In this document: positions 48,790 to 61,250 of the stretch, one piece after another
Layout: each line of letters begins with the position of its first letter
How positions within the stretch are numbered: position 1 is the stretch's first letter
Origin: Guyanagaster necrorhizus
Lineage: Eukaryota; Basidiomycota; Agaricomycetes; Agaricales; Physalacriaceae
DNA length: 64,000 nt
Direction of reading: 5' to 3'
Assembly (NCBI RefSeq): GCF_019112545.1
Contig: NW_025064894.1
Coordinates: 520,662 to 584,661 of the forward strand
Position numbers and translations under genes: made by a program
Notes under the pieces: generated by a model
Seen by the model: the letters and a program-made list of their open reading frames with translations, nothing else
Told to the model about the DNA's origin: nothing
Databases searched by the model: none

Positions 48790-49330
48790 CAGAATACAGA
48801 ATAACATCACCAATGATGGACAAATGGTTAAGATGCTCAAATGGGGCACTCCACCCTCTTACATCAAGATGGTGTCAGATATTAGAATGAACATCCTGAA
48901 GGGATATGATGCATAGAAAGAATGGGTTATTGAGATGTATAAAGAGAAGCAATGACAGAAGGCAGAGCAGGCCAATCTGCAGGAGTATTGCAAACTGAAT
49001 GAGCCACTGAATCTGAAGCCTAGCAACCAGACCAGTACTGCTAAGACAGGCACTCCTTCAACCAGTACTCCTTTGTATGAAACCCAGAGGACAGGGACTG
49101 GGACAATGTACACAGGGTGTGGAAAGCCAATAGACATAGATCAGCTAAAGAAGGAAGAGAAGTGTTTTAATTGTGGACAGAAGGGACACATATCATGGGA
49201 TTGCCTGAAGAAGAAGCAAATCTGAGAAGACATCTGAGTACAGATTGCTGAGCTACAGAAGAAAGAAGAAGAGCTCTGCAAGGATACAAAAGTGGAGGAG
49301 GTAAAAGATGGGGCTGACCAGTGAGTGATT
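48790..49330 (+). pseudogene. Decayed gypsy gag of E/F, C-terminal part with zinc knuckle
   Basis: After the insertion Gag resumes: NDGQMVKMLKWGTPPSYIKM against NNGQIVKTLKRGVPSSYIMM of element I. The zinc knuckle at 49,160-49,215 is intact in sequence: CFNCGQKGHISWDC, a proper CX2CX4HX4C. Confidence 0.75.
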
Positions 49331-51965
49331 CCACTGGATCAGCCAAAGAATGTTACAGTGTGTCAGCAGTAGCTATAGGACAGACTAATAGTATTTCTGT
49401 AGGAATGACTATGTCTAACTTAAATGCACATTCAAATATACTCCAAACTTCAACTACTACACACACTAAAGAATTGCCAACTTCAAAAGCTCAAATGTCT
49501 ATAGGCTGAACAGGGGAAGAGATTTCCACCAAATGGCTCAAACTGTTTGACACTGAATGGACATGGCAGGCCCTCAAAGATGAGTCAACAGAGGAAGCAG
49601 CAAAGGCAGCACTCAAGAATTGAGTACACAAGATCTGAGCTGAAAAAGTAATTAATGAAATGGTTGAAGAAATGAGAAAAGCAGAGTGGTGCCAGACACT
49701 AGAGTGGCTTGATAAACTTTGGGGGCTTAAGAGATATGTCAGGAGGACAAAACCCCAGGGTGAGACCTAACTACTAGAGCCCAAATCAAGACTCTCACAA
49801 ACCAGTCCACATACATGGTAACTGCTCTGATCAACAGTGGCTGCACTGGCAGCCTCAGTAATTGTGCTTTTGTTGACAAGCACAAACTTTCCACTAGGGC
49901 AACAGCTGCCCCCATACCAGTCTACAATGCAGATGGGACCAAAAACCAGGCTGACTCAATAACAGAATTCATTGAGCTATATCTAACTATTGGTGATTAT
50001 TCAGAACAGATCAACTTGGCTGTCACTGATCTAGGAACTAAAGAGGTATTCCTAGGTTATGACTGACTCATCCAGCATAATCCTCTAGTCAACTGGAAGA
50101 CCAGACAAATCACCTTTGCATGGTGCAAGTGCTAAAAAATCCCCTTTGAATTACTCAACAAAGATCCTAAAGACAGATAGAATGAAGAGATGGAAGACAG
50201 CAAGACTATTCTCACCATAGACATGCAATCAGCATTACACATCTGGGCCATGCATCACACCAATAACCTGGCCACCAAAGCTAATACCAGCAAAGAGGAG
50301 AGGGCTTTTGAAGAAATGGTTCTAGAGTGGGCTAGAGATTACTAGGATCTGTTCAATAAGGAGAGTTTCAACAAACTACCAGAGCTGAAACCTTGAGATC
50401 ATGCTATCAAACTTATCTCCAATGCAAGCATGAACCTCAACTGCAAAACCTATTCCCTTGGCAATCACAAACAGCAAGAGCTTGATAAGTTCTTGGATGA
50501 GAATCTTTTCAGCAGGTGAATCTGACTCTCAAAATCTCTGATGGCATTTCCATTCTTTTTCATCAAAAAGAAGGATGGCAAACTCTGACCAGTACAAGAT
50601 TATCAGAAGCTAAATAAGATGACAATCAAGAATCATTATCTGCTTCCTTTAATCTCTAAGCTGATGGACAAGCTATATGGAGCAAAATACTACACTAAGT
50701 TGGATGTCAGATGGAGATACAATAATGTGTGGATCAAAGAAGGTGATGAGTGGAAAGCAGCTTTCCAAACAAACTAAGGACTATTTGAACTGACAGTGAT
50801 GTTTTTTAGACTAACAAACTCACTGGCTACCTTCCAATAGATGATGAACAATATCTTCAAAGATCTCATTGTCATCAGAAAGGTCACCATATATCTTAAT
50901 GACATTCTCATCATGTCTCATGATCAAAAGGAGCATTGATGACTAGTCCTTCAAGTACTCACACTAATAAGAAAGTACAAGCTCTTTCTCAAGACTGAGA
51001 AGTGTGAAATTGAGGTTCTGGAAACAGAGTATCTCAGAGTCATCATTAGTGAAGGAAGCATTTAGATAGACCCCATCAAAGTAGCTGAGATAATCAAATG
51101 GTCAGTACCAACAAAGAAGGAGCTCCAATCCTTCTTGAGATTTACCAATTTTTATTGATGATTTATTTGTGATTACAGCAAAGTTGTTTGCCCAATGATG
51201 CAACTAGCAGAAAATGCCTTATAGAACTGGGGATCCTTCCAACAACTCATATTTGATGATCTAAAACAGTGCCTTGCAGAAGACATTGTTCTTGCCATTC
51301 CAACCCAAAACAAACAATTTCAAGTTGAAGCTGACTTAAGTGAAGAGGTGATCAGAGTCATTCTCTTTCAGGAACAAGATGGAAAATGATAGCCTATAGC
51401 CTTTCTATCCAAAGCTCTGACAACAACAGAGTGCAACTATGAAATTTATGATAAGAAACTCCTTGCTATAATACTAGCCTTAGAAGAGTGGAGACATTAT
51501 CTGATCAGAGCAACTCAGACCTTCAAGATCTGGACCAACCATCAGAACCTACACTACTTCTGACAACCCCAGAAGCTCAACCAACAACAGGCCAGATGAG
51601 TAATGGAACTCTCTGAGTATGACTATATGCTTCACCACAAAGCTGGGACCACAAACAAGAAGGTGGACTTGCTCAGTGAGAGAGTGGATTATAATCAAGA
51701 GGAGAATGACAATGACAGTGTGGTTTTACTAAGACTCAAACATTTCCAGGTGATGATAATGCTGATAGAGGAGGAAATCCATGAATGGATTGAAAGCACT
51801 ATGAGAGACAACAGCAAATGGAACTATCACTCAACCACAAGCAGAGAATGACAAAGGAGAGAGGACTGATCTGCTATGATGGACAGATCTATATTCTCCA
51901 AGATCAACAACTTCAGAGAGAAATCATCATCACATGCTATGATCATGCCACAGCAGGACATTCAG
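49331..51965 (+). pseudogene. Decayed gypsy pol of E/F (PR-RT-RNase H-INT zinc region)
   Basis: The protease at 49,815-50,090 reads ALINSGCTGSLSN: the catalytic Asp of DSG is Asn (ATCAACAGT). RT covers about 50,340-51,170 with many stops; its active site near 50,895 reads YLND instead of YLDD. RNase H lies at 51,290-51,600. The integrase zinc region ends at 51,965 with HATAGHSGI, where repeat R begins. Confidence 0.75.
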
Positions 51966-52565
51966 GGATCATATGCAGTATAATCTCCTCCCTCCTCTGG
52001 TATCATCCTACTGCTAGACCATGCCCTTCACCAATTATCACTCAAGCCAGTTGTCATATAAGTCTCATTTCACTGCACTCTAGCTATATTCTTTATTACT
52101 TGCTATATGTGTCATTTCTGGCCTAGAGTGTATCAATTAATCCACTCCATGGTCATGTGTCATTCATCAGTACTGCACAAAGTTCCATGCATATGTTATA
52201 CATGTGTGTCACATGCAGTGTTCCTTGCATGCATGTCATATGCATAGTTCTGTATGATTTCTATTCTTAATACACAAGCTCTGTGCTATTGTCAGTGCAT
52301 TCAGTGTCAAGTACTGAGACTTTCTGCACATTATAATTCTTCAGTATGATCCTGAAGCTAAGTCATATACTCCACCAATCATCACTCAAGTCTATCATGG
52401 CTAGTCTTTCTTTCATTGCACTCTAGCTCTATTTTGCTTCATATGCTTAATAGTACTTTTGTACTTAACATGTAGTACTGTATTTTGCAAAATTACATGC
52501 ATAGACACATTTAGGATGTGTTAATATTCTGCCAGTACACTGGCCTCTATTATATTCTTAGATCA
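51966..52565. repeat. Interspersed repeat R, copy 2, replacing the integrase core
   Basis: It matches 5,600-5,935 and also carries an internal partial direct repeat: 52,005-52,105 and 52,335-52,450 share ATCACTCAAG...TTTCATTGCACTCTAGCT-like blocks. Its left edge follows the integrase zinc region and its right edge precedes the integrase C-terminus, so the catalytic core is missing. Confidence 0.55.
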
Positions 52566-53100
52566 TATGGCTAAAATTCACAAAGAGACTCACAACACCT
52601 TAGAAAAGACAGCCACCATATTGAAAAGGCAGTATAACAAGTGAAAGAACACAATGGTAGCTTACAAAGTCAGTGACAAAGTATGGCTGGACACCACCAA
52701 TCTCCACCTTCCTTGTCCACAATGAAAACTCACAGACAAATGAATGGGCCAGTTTGTGATCATCACAAAGGTCAGTCTCACAGTCTACAAACTTGCTCTT
52801 TCTGCTGGCTAAAAAATCCATTCAGTCTTTAATAAAACACTCCTCTCTCTATACACACCTCCAGCATTTCTAAACCAGAAACAGCCATCTCTCTCTGAAT
52901 CCAACTTTGTGAATGGTGAAGAATCATATAAAATTGAAAAGATTCTTGACTTTCAACTCTGAAAAGTACAGGGATGCCAAAGACAAAGCCTTTCTACTAT
53001 AACTGACTACTTAGTCAAATGAAAGGGCTATAGACTGGAATCCAATCAATGGATCAATGAAAAATAAATGTCCACCAATAATACTGTAGAGAATTCACCT
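52566..53100 (+). pseudogene. Integrase C-terminus and chromodomain of E/F
   Basis: Near 52,566 it reads HKETHNTLEKTATILKRQYN, then VSDKVWLDTTNLHLP (GPY/F-type region). The chromodomain lies near 52,920-53,080: KIEKILDFQL, then YLVK-stop-KGYRLESNQWINEK, where the stop is TGA in place of the Trp codon. Confidence 0.7.
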
Positions 53101-53488
53101 GTTCTAGACTATTTCTATGACTATTACCTTTGCTATCTTACCTTGCTTTTATATTTCTTTGTCTATACAGTGTTTACTTGTCACTATTAGTTAGCCTCTC
53201 TCTTTCTTTCAATATTCTTACATTATCTGTTAGCAGTTATCTTTGTCTCATTACATGCCACTCACATTATGCCACTCTACAAATAGTATAAATACATAGC
53301 TGTTTGGTACCAATAGAGGATCTGTCTTCCCTCATCTTCTCTTATGTCCAAAGTCCTAATGCTATAGCTGAGCTACTACCTACAATACTATTGCTGAATT
53401 TCAGGAACATCAGACAGGCCTCTTATTCTCACATATCTCTATACTTTAAATCATAGTCATTGAAATGATGGTCTTAAGGAGGGAGTAA

Positions 53489-53934
53489 TATTATGATTTT
53501 TCTAATTATCTTATTATATAGGTGTCTGCCTAATCTTATTAAAAGCATCTATCTAATTTAGCCTGATAACTATGACTATACTGGACAATTCACATTATTG
53601 TACTATAGCTCACAACTAATGTCTCATCAATGAATGATGCCTATTGTTTCACACACCTTCTACATGCTCCTTTAGTCTCAATGCATAGGTAGCTATAATA
53701 AATAGGACTATATTTATCACATCAGAAAATGTATATAAGTAGCATAGTTCTTGCTATAATAGACTTAGTTTTGAGCTAAAGTTTATTTTATACCACTCAC
53801 TCTTGAGCCTACTTGCAAAGCCTTAATCTTCACAATGAGTTAGATGCCAAAAAGTAGACTCTGGTGCAACTGTACAAATGTGATACAGTATCAGTTTATC
53901 ATAAGTCTCACTCATGTGATGAGTGGGTTTAACA
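53489..53934 (+). repeat. LTR B (3' LTR of F)
   Basis: 446 bp from TATTATGATTTTTCT (TG start altered) to GAGTGGGTTTAACA, after the purine tract GGAGGGAGTAA. TATATAA is at 53,732-53,738 and the predicted RNA start AGTTTTGAGCTAA at 53,767-53,779. Same family as LTR C. The stretch 53,101-53,488 before it is the element's 3' untranslated part. Confidence 0.75.
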
Positions 53935-53942
53935 ATCTGCTA

Positions 53943-54470
53943 TTGCAGAGGAATACTGAACTAAAGCTGCCATGACCAAGATATACCTTCTTAGCAGCTT
54001 CTTAAAGGAGGCTCAAAGGCTGTATGCCAAACTTGGTGTCTGTGAGTCATTGCATAATGTTGATATATTATATTCATCAAGCACAGTTAGTATATATCAT
54101 ATGATGTGAAAGAACTTCATCTTTTCAATGTGACAGTCATACCAGCTGGTAGTCAAATCACTATAGCTGCTTTTTACATATGTGTTAATGAGATAATTGT
54201 AGGCTTTTCACTATTATTTTCCTTTCTCACCACTGGAAGAACATAAGAGAACTGGAGAAAATAAGAATATGAAGTATCTATTATCTATCATCCAGATTAT
54301 TTTCTTTTGATATTAGACAATCAGTATGGTGTGTATATCTAAACAATGACAGATCTACCACTGTTCATCAAGTCTAGATTGCTTCTTCACTGTAAACATA
54401 CTGCAGAGTATCATAACTCATCTTCTCTTAAACTTTAATGTCAAGATAGGCACTTTCCACTGCTGGATAG
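53943..54470 (+). pseudogene. Cytochrome P450, decayed C-terminal part
   Basis: The plus strand reads TKAAMTKIYLLSSFLKEAQR (ExxR motif of helix K as EAQR), then KELHLFNVTVIPAGSQITIA, then FSPLEEHKRTGENKN, and finally FFTVNILQSIITHLLLNFNV. The last matches the helix L end after the heme-binding Cys, FFAxNELKxxLAHxLLNYDxK. This is the standard order of fungal P450s. The heme-binding motif is not clearly readable. Stops include TGA for the Trp before TKAAM. LTR B lies directly upstream, so a retroelement appears to have landed in the gene; its 5' half is not in the window. Confidence 0.65.
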
Positions 54471-55029
54471 TTTTCTGATTGTCAGTACATATTATAAGAG
54501 TGATCTGAAGATTTCCACTTGGTTCATTTTGACTATTTCTTCACTCTGGATGAGCTTTGAGTGGTAGTAAAGTAGAGGGAGCAAAAGGAGAGATTCAGTT
54601 TGAACCTGATGCTTTGATGAGAACTATAATATAATTGGTTCATGAAGAATGGGATGTATGCAACAGTAGATTACTATATTGCAATCTAAGTGGTTTTGGG
54701 AGCTAGAAATGAAGAAGCTCTCATCAAGTGGCCAACTCTAAAACATTAAGAGGAATTCTTGCAATTAAAAGAACAGATGTAATCTGTGCCTTTGTTATAG
54801 TGAAACACTTCATATCTGATTTCTGGTTTACTTTCTCTACTATAGCAGAATAGTATTTTCATAAATTCATTAAGTAAATTCCACATAGTGACATCCATAA
54901 TATCCTACTAAGATTGCCATTGGATTATAAAAAGTAAGATATACAATCCAAGTATATGAGGAGATACCAGATTGTATTAGCTTAAGTTTGAACTAGAAGT
55001 GATATACTTATATAACAGTGAAGGATAAA
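54471..55029. other. CpG-free stretch, nothing recognised
   Basis: It may continue the P450 tail for a short way (a PLGSF-like segment near 54,510). No further domain is seen. Confidence 0.4.
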
Positions 55030-55904
55030 AGTCAAGCAAGTAAATGGAAGGTAAGATTAACAGAAGAATATAAGTAATGGCTCAGTCAGGCACAGCATAT
55101 GTGAAACAACTGAGGTACATGGGTAACTATGGTCAGATAATATAGTGATTGAATAAAGACAGAAGGTCAGTAAATATATAAGATAAGAAAGAATATATGA
55201 CAATTGAAAGGAATGGAATGAGTATAGAATACAGATATTCTCCAACACTCTTCTATATCTATATCATTCTAATAGCATGATGTTGTGTCTTGAGATAGCT
55301 GTGATGAGATCCTGAGAAAGAGGCTTAGTAAGCATGTCAGCTAGGTTTGCATTGCTTCAAATAAACTCAATATGTAAGTTACCATCTTTGACCAACTTAT
55401 AAATATAAGGCTCATATATTTGGATGTGCTTGACCTTTTGGTGTGACTTTATATTTGTTGTAAGTATGACTATACTCTGATTATCACTATAAAGAATTCT
55501 GAGATGCAGCTGAGAGAGCTGTACTTTATCTATCTATAATATTATCTATATCATCAGTTGCATCACATAAGTCAGAGAGACATATTCAACTTCAATAATG
55601 GACAGAGCAATGATTGTCTGGTGTTTGGAGCTCTAACAGACAGAGCCACTGGCTATGGTGAATATATATTCAGAGGTGAATCACATAGTATTGCAACATT
55701 CTCTATCTAAGTTCACATTTGCAAAGCCAACTGGAGCTAATGCTCTATTATATGAGAAAACAATGCTATAGTCCAAATTTCTCATGTAAACTAAGACTGT
55801 GACAGCTTCAGTCTAATACTTATAGGACAAGTCAGAGTGTCACAGTAATGCTTTCATATCCTGATGCAGATAGCTCTTTTTGCCAGACTATTCTCAGTAG
55901 AGGA
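55030..55904 (-). mobile_element. Copia 3' fragment K1 (RNase H and LTR part)
   Basis: The minus strand encodes a decayed copia RNase H C-terminus: ILYSDNQSIVILTTNIKSHQ, KVKHIQIYEPYIYKLVKDG and ANLADMLTKPLSQDL. LTR-like sequence at about 55,030-55,260 matches the copia LTR at 32,479 and the one at 55,905. Confidence 0.7.
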
Positions 55905-57032
55905 GTAGAATATTGATAGAAGAATATAAGTAGTATTCTCAGTCAGGCACAGTGTAGGTGAAATGACTGAGGTATATGAGTATCTATGACCAGACTATAT
56001 AGGCAATTGAGTAGTGACAGGAGATGTGTATGTATATGATAAGTATGAATGAGTGATGATCAAAAAGAAAAGGTAAGAGTATACACATGGATATCCTCTA
56101 TATTCATATCAGTCTACAGAGATGATGTCCAACACTCTGAGATAGCTGTAATGAGTATTGTGAGACCAGAGGCTTGGTGAATATGTCAGCTGGATTGGTA
56201 TTTCCATGAATGAAGTTGGCCCATAGTTTATCATCCTTGACAAGTTTTCAGATAGTGTTCATATATGTGAATATGCTTAATCTTGTGATGGGATGAGTGT
56301 TTATCATTAGCACAATAGCTCTCTGATTATCTCCATACAGGACACTTGAGCATAGCTGAAGAAACTGAACTTCATTCATCTATGATCTAATCCATATCAT
56401 CTATTATATCACATGAGTAAGTGATACAAATTTGGCCTTGACTGTAGACAGGATAATTGTGGCTTGTCACTTAAAGCTCTAGCAAGCTGGTCTCTCAGTC
56501 ATCATAAAGACAAACTCAGAGATCAAGTGAGTGGTGTCATAACAACTCCTATAGTTAGCATTTATAAAGCCAATGAGAGTCAGAGCCTGATCACATGAGA
56601 AGATAATGCCATAGTCCATGGTGCCCTTTACATATTCAATGACATGCAGTAATGCTTTTCAGTGCACCAAGCTAAGATTGGACTGAAAACAGACAAGCAA
56701 GCTTATTGAGAGACATAGGCCTGAATGAGTCACTAGCTGTCTCCATATGACATGCCTCAATAGTTGTCAGTATAGGAGTTGCTCCATCTCATCCTTCTCT
56801 ACCTGGATGGTTGGTGACTGTATAGTATCAAGTGCAATATCTACTGGCAAAAGTGTGGATTATAGTAGCTGAGGCTGAAATCTATAATAATGCTCTCTCA
56901 GTATGGGTGCTATAAAAATATGATGGTGCCAGCTGCAGAGTCTTGGTCAATCTTCATGTCCAGGAAATAATAGTTCTCCCTCATGTCTATAAGCTCCCAC
57001 TTCTCCTCTAACTCTCTCTTGTGCTGAGTGGC
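55905..57032 (-). mobile_element. Copia 3' fragment K2 (RT end, RNase H, LTR part)
   Basis: The minus strand has copia RT sequence near 56,920-57,030 (ENYYFLDMKIDQDS), RNase H near 56,150-56,560 (LYGDNQRAIVL and TNPADIFTKPLVSQ), and an LTR part at 55,905-56,110 like the copia LTR at 32,479. It is cut at 57,032 by LTR H. K1 and K2 are two separate copies side by side. Confidence 0.7.
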
Positions 57033-57501
57033 TGTTAGCAACTAACTATAACAAATAAGACTAAACTCAAGACTGTGCTTTGCATTTGGGCAATCAGTGC
57101 AAGAGGACCTTATCTGTGAGCTAGAGCTTAGCAATCAAGTTGAGTGATGCTGAGAGTTCAGTCAGAAGAGTATTGGGAGAATAAACTTTAGTCCAAAGCT
57201 GGGGCTTAAGGCCACAGCTGAGCTACCTTATATACAAAATGAGTGTGTCTAATAATATGTAATGATGGTGTGGTGTAGGGCCAGTAGTGGTACCAGAAGT
57301 GTCTGGTATTTGTGTGCTGTAGTAAATAATGCATATAATGTTTGGTACTCATATGATAGTCACCTATGAAACAAGAAATAAAGAGTGGCATCAGTATGTT
57401 GTACTGCAAAGTGTGGTTGTTGGACAACAACAGCATGGGAACAGCATGGGAAGCATGTGCTGTGAATATCATGAAGGTGTGAAATGGTTATGATTGTAAC
57501 A
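57033..57501 (-). repeat. LTR H (3' LTR of element I)
   Basis: On the minus strand, 469 bp from TGTTACAATCATAACC to AGTTAGTTGCTAACA, highly similar to LTR G. The RNA start region AGCTTTGGACTAA (57,188-57,200 minus) is an exact complement of the element D primer site. A TATATAA box precedes it. Confidence 0.85.
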
Positions 57502-57504
57502 ATA

Positions 57505-60500
57505 CCCTCTGGTCAAGGCAGTCATCCCAACTGCTTACTTGCTGTGTAGGTTGATATTGACCTCCCAGTCAAGGTTGCAGTCCAGTGAGGCTTCTTGGTC
57601 ATAGAAGCAGTCACTAACCTTGGAGTCAATGTCCTTCCACTGATAGAGCCTTTTGGACTCATGAGGGTCATGCCACAGCATGTAGCAGCATGAGACATAT
57701 CATTCATAGTCCCACTTGTCAAAATGCCCCTTAAGGGCACAGAGAATCTGTTTGTCCCTATCCAGGTAGTCCTGGATCAACTCCTTGCAGTGCTTGAGAT
57801 CATCAACTATGAGCCACTTGTTCTCCTCATTTGGCATACCCCTCCATTTGACAAGGTACTCTGTCTTTAGTGGTCCCCTCCCATGGTGGATGATTTGGTC
57901 ATTGAGTATGTGCTTGACTTCCTGTTTATATTGGCCATCAACTAAGTCAGACAGCAGTGAAGGTGGCTGTTCCTAGTTAGAGAATGCTGGTGGGTGGTAA
58001 CAGATCAGGAGAGACTCATTGAAGACATCATGGATCTTCCATGTGGGTGGAAGTCTGAGGCAGTAAGCTGATTCCCTGACCTTCTCCTTGACAGTGAAGA
58101 ATCCTACTCATTTGACATTGAGTTTCTTCTTAGGCCAGGGGAGTGAGAGATTTGTGGTATTGAGCCACACCTTATCACCTGCTGCATATTGTTCTGCAGC
58201 ACTCTTTTTCTTGTTGTAGGCACATTTCATCATGTCCAGAGGTCCTCCAGGAATTTGAATACAAATTGAGGCCTTCAGTTGGAGATTACAACTTGGAGCA
58301 TGCCATATTTGGCATAGACCTCATCACATAGGATCTTTGCCCATTCTTCAGAGGTTAGCTCCATTGAACACATGATCAGAATGATTGCTTTTAAGAATCG
58401 ATCAACAATGACAATGATAGCATCATAGCCATTGCAGTCTGGAAGCCCAGTGATCATGTCAACTGAAATATGGGTCCATAGTGACAATAGGACTTCATTC
58501 AGGTGTAGTGGGACCACTCAGGCTTGCATTGATGATTTGCCATATTGGCAAACTTTGCATGCTTTGATGTAAGCAGTGATGTCATTACCTATTTTAGGCC
58601 ATCAATATTCCCTCAGTATCAACTCCTTGGTTTTAGCAATACCAGGGTGACCAGCAGTTGTGTGGTCATAACAAGTGGCAATAATTTCACCATGTAGTCC
58701 TTGGTCTCAGGGAATATAGATCCATCTGTCATAGTGGATCAACTCTCCTTCTTTCATCATTCTTCACTCATGATTGAGGGATGAGGCCACTCACTGATCT
58801 CACTTGTGGTTGTCCCAAGTTGCATTTTTGATCTGCTTATGGATCTCCTCCTCCATGGGCATTATCATAGCATGGAAATGTTCAGGCCACAATAATATTA
58901 TCCTCTTGTTATCACCTCCCCCCTGATCATAATCTGCTCACTAACTGAGGAGATCAGCCTTCTTGTTTGCCATATCTGCCTTGTGATGAAGGATGTATTG
59001 GTACTGACTGAGTTCTATAACCTATCTGGCCTGTTGTCGGTTTAATTTTTGTGGTTGGTGGAAATACCAGAGGTTTTAATGGTCAGTCCAGATCTTAAAT
59101 GTCTCTATAGCCCTGATCAAATAGTGTTGCCATTCTTCTAAGGTGAGCATGATAGCGAGTAACTCCTTGTCATAAATTTCATAGTTTTGCTTGGTGATTG
59201 TGAGGGCTTTAGACAAGAATGCAACAGGATGCCATTTCCCATCCTGTTCTTGAGATAAGACAGCCCCTATTGCTTCTTCACTTGAGTTGGCCTCAACTCA
59301 GAATTTTCCTTCTTGGGTTGGGATGGCAAGGACTATGTCCTCAGTGAGTCACCATTTGAGGTCATTGAATGCTGTCTGTTGGGAGGGTCCCCAGACCCAG
59401 GGGGCATTGCCAGTCAATTGAGTCATTGGTTAAACAATCTTGCTGTAGTCTCAGATGAAGCATTGGTAGAAATTTGTGAATCTGAGGAATGATTGTAACT
59501 CCTTTTTCTTGATTGGCATCAGCCACTCTGTTACTCTTGTGACTTTGATTGAGTCTATTTGGATGCTTTCCTCACTAATAATAACTCCAAGGTACTCAGT
59601 TTTGAGTACCTCAAACTCACACTTCTCCACCTTGAGGAACAGTTTGTGTTTCCTCATGAGGGCTAGCACCTGCCATACTAGTTTCTGATGCTCCTCTTTT
59701 GTTTTTGACATGATTAGGATGTCATCAAGGTAGATGGTGACCTTACCAGTGGAAATGAGATTCTTAAAGATGTCATTCATCATCCATTGGAAGATGGTGG
59801 GGGAGTTGGTGAGCCCAAAGAACATGACTGTAGGCTTGAATAATCTCTGATTTGTCCTGAATGCTGCCTTCCATTTGTCCCCTTCCTTAATATGGACATT
59901 GTTGTAACCCCATTGGACATCAAGTTTGATGTAATATTTGGTGCCTCAGAGTTTGTCCATTAATTCTGAGATTAACAGAAGGGAGTAATGATTCTTGATC
60001 ATCATTTCATTAAGCTTCCAGTAGTCTTGAACTGGGTGAAGTTTGCTGTCCTTCTTTTTGACAAAGAAGAATAGGGAGGCCATTGGAAATTTTGATGGTC
60101 AGATTCATCTGCTGGATAGGTTTTCATCCAGGAACTTGTCAAGTTCTTGTTGTTCATTATTGCTAAGAGAATAAGTTTTGCAGTCCAAGTTGGCATTCAC
60201 ATTTGGAATCAGTTCAATTGCATAGTCTCATAGCTTCAGCTCTGGCAGCTCATCAAAACTTTCTTTTTTGAACAGATCCTTGAAGTCTCATGCCTATTCA
60301 GGCACCATTTCTTCAAAGGTTTTCTCCTTCTTTCACTTGTTGGCCTTAGCTGCCAGATTATTGGCATGATGAATGGCTCATATATATATCTCATATTGGA
60401 GATCAATAGTGAGAATGGTTTCTCCATCTTTCATCTCCTCATCCCATTGATCTTCCAGGTCTTCATCAGGCAACTCGAATGGGATCTTTTAGCATTGGCA

Positions 60501-61250
60501 TCTTGGAAATATAATCCTCCTGATTTTCCAATTGATTAGTGGATTATGACATATTAACCAGTCATGACCAAGGAAGACTTCCTTGGTTTCAAGGTCTGTG
60601 ACAGCCAGGTCAACTTGTTTGGAGTGATCTCTGATCATGAGTTGGAGCTCAACAAATTTGATAATTGATCTGGTCTGATTTTTTGTTCTGTCAGCATTGT
60701 AGACCAGTATTGGTGCCACTGTGGCTCAGGTTGGGAGTTTGTGCTTATCAATGAAAGCACGATTGATTGAACTTCCAGTACAGCCACTGTTGATTAAAGC
60801 TGTCATAGTGTAGGTTGTTTAGGAAGTGAGTGTTTTAATTTGGGCTTTGGCAATCAGATTGTGCCCTGGAGTTTTATACTGATGAATGAACTTTCATGGT
60901 CCTTGGAGTTTGTCAAGCCATTTCAAGGCTCAGCATCACTCAGCTTGTTTTATTCTCTCTATCATCTCATCAATTACTTCTTTAGCTTGAGTCCAATGGA
61001 CCCAATTTTTAAGTACAGCTTTTGCTGTAGCTTCATTCTTGGTGTTCTTGATGGCTCTCCAGATCCATTCAGTGTTGAATGGCTTGAGCCAGATGATGGG
61101 GCCCTCTGCCCCTGTTCAGCCTGGAGGTGTTTGAGTTTGGTTTTCTTGTGATTCTTTAGTGTGCAGAGTAGATGACTGAGGTATATTCAAATGTGTGGAT
61201 ATGACAGGCATGAGAGTAACTACAGAAATACTATTAGTCCAACTAGTGGC
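57505..61250 (-). pseudogene. Gypsy pol of element I with chromodomain, lightly decayed
   Basis: Protease near 60,770-60,800: INSGCTGSSINRAF, so the catalytic Asp is Asn. RT at about 59,450-60,300: its active site YLDDILIMS near 59,720 is intact. RNase H at about 58,950-59,400. Integrase at 58,275-58,900: DMITGLPDCNGYDAIIVIVD and KYGMLQVVISN. Chromodomain near 57,775-57,935: GPLKTEYLVKWRGMPNEENK, followed by a C-terminal tail of about 85 residues. Several TGA and TAG stops remain, so it is unlikely to be active. Confidence 0.8.

Larger units (their letters stand above)
44171..53934 (+). mobile_element. Ty3/gypsy chromovirus E/F, interrupted by two insertions
   Basis: LTR A, Gag, protease, RT, RNase H, integrase zinc region, chromodomain and LTR B lie in order. 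An insertion of about 1.35 kb (about 47,430-48,789) splits Gag, and repeat R (51,966-52,565) replaces the integrase core. LTR A and LTR B belong to different families, so the left (E) and right (F) parts may come from two elements joined by recombination. Confidence 0.65.

Noticed and set aside
53489..53934. LTR A and LTR B as the two LTRs of a single insertion
   Set aside because: They share only the ends and the RNA-start motif; LTR B matches LTR C instead.
36537..57472. A shared ORF inside LTR G (36,537-36,722) and LTR H (57,206-57,472 minus) with similar peptides
   Set aside because: The LTRs are nearly identical along their length, so shared ORFs are expected; the strand is the sense strand of U3, but no domain or codon bias was seen.
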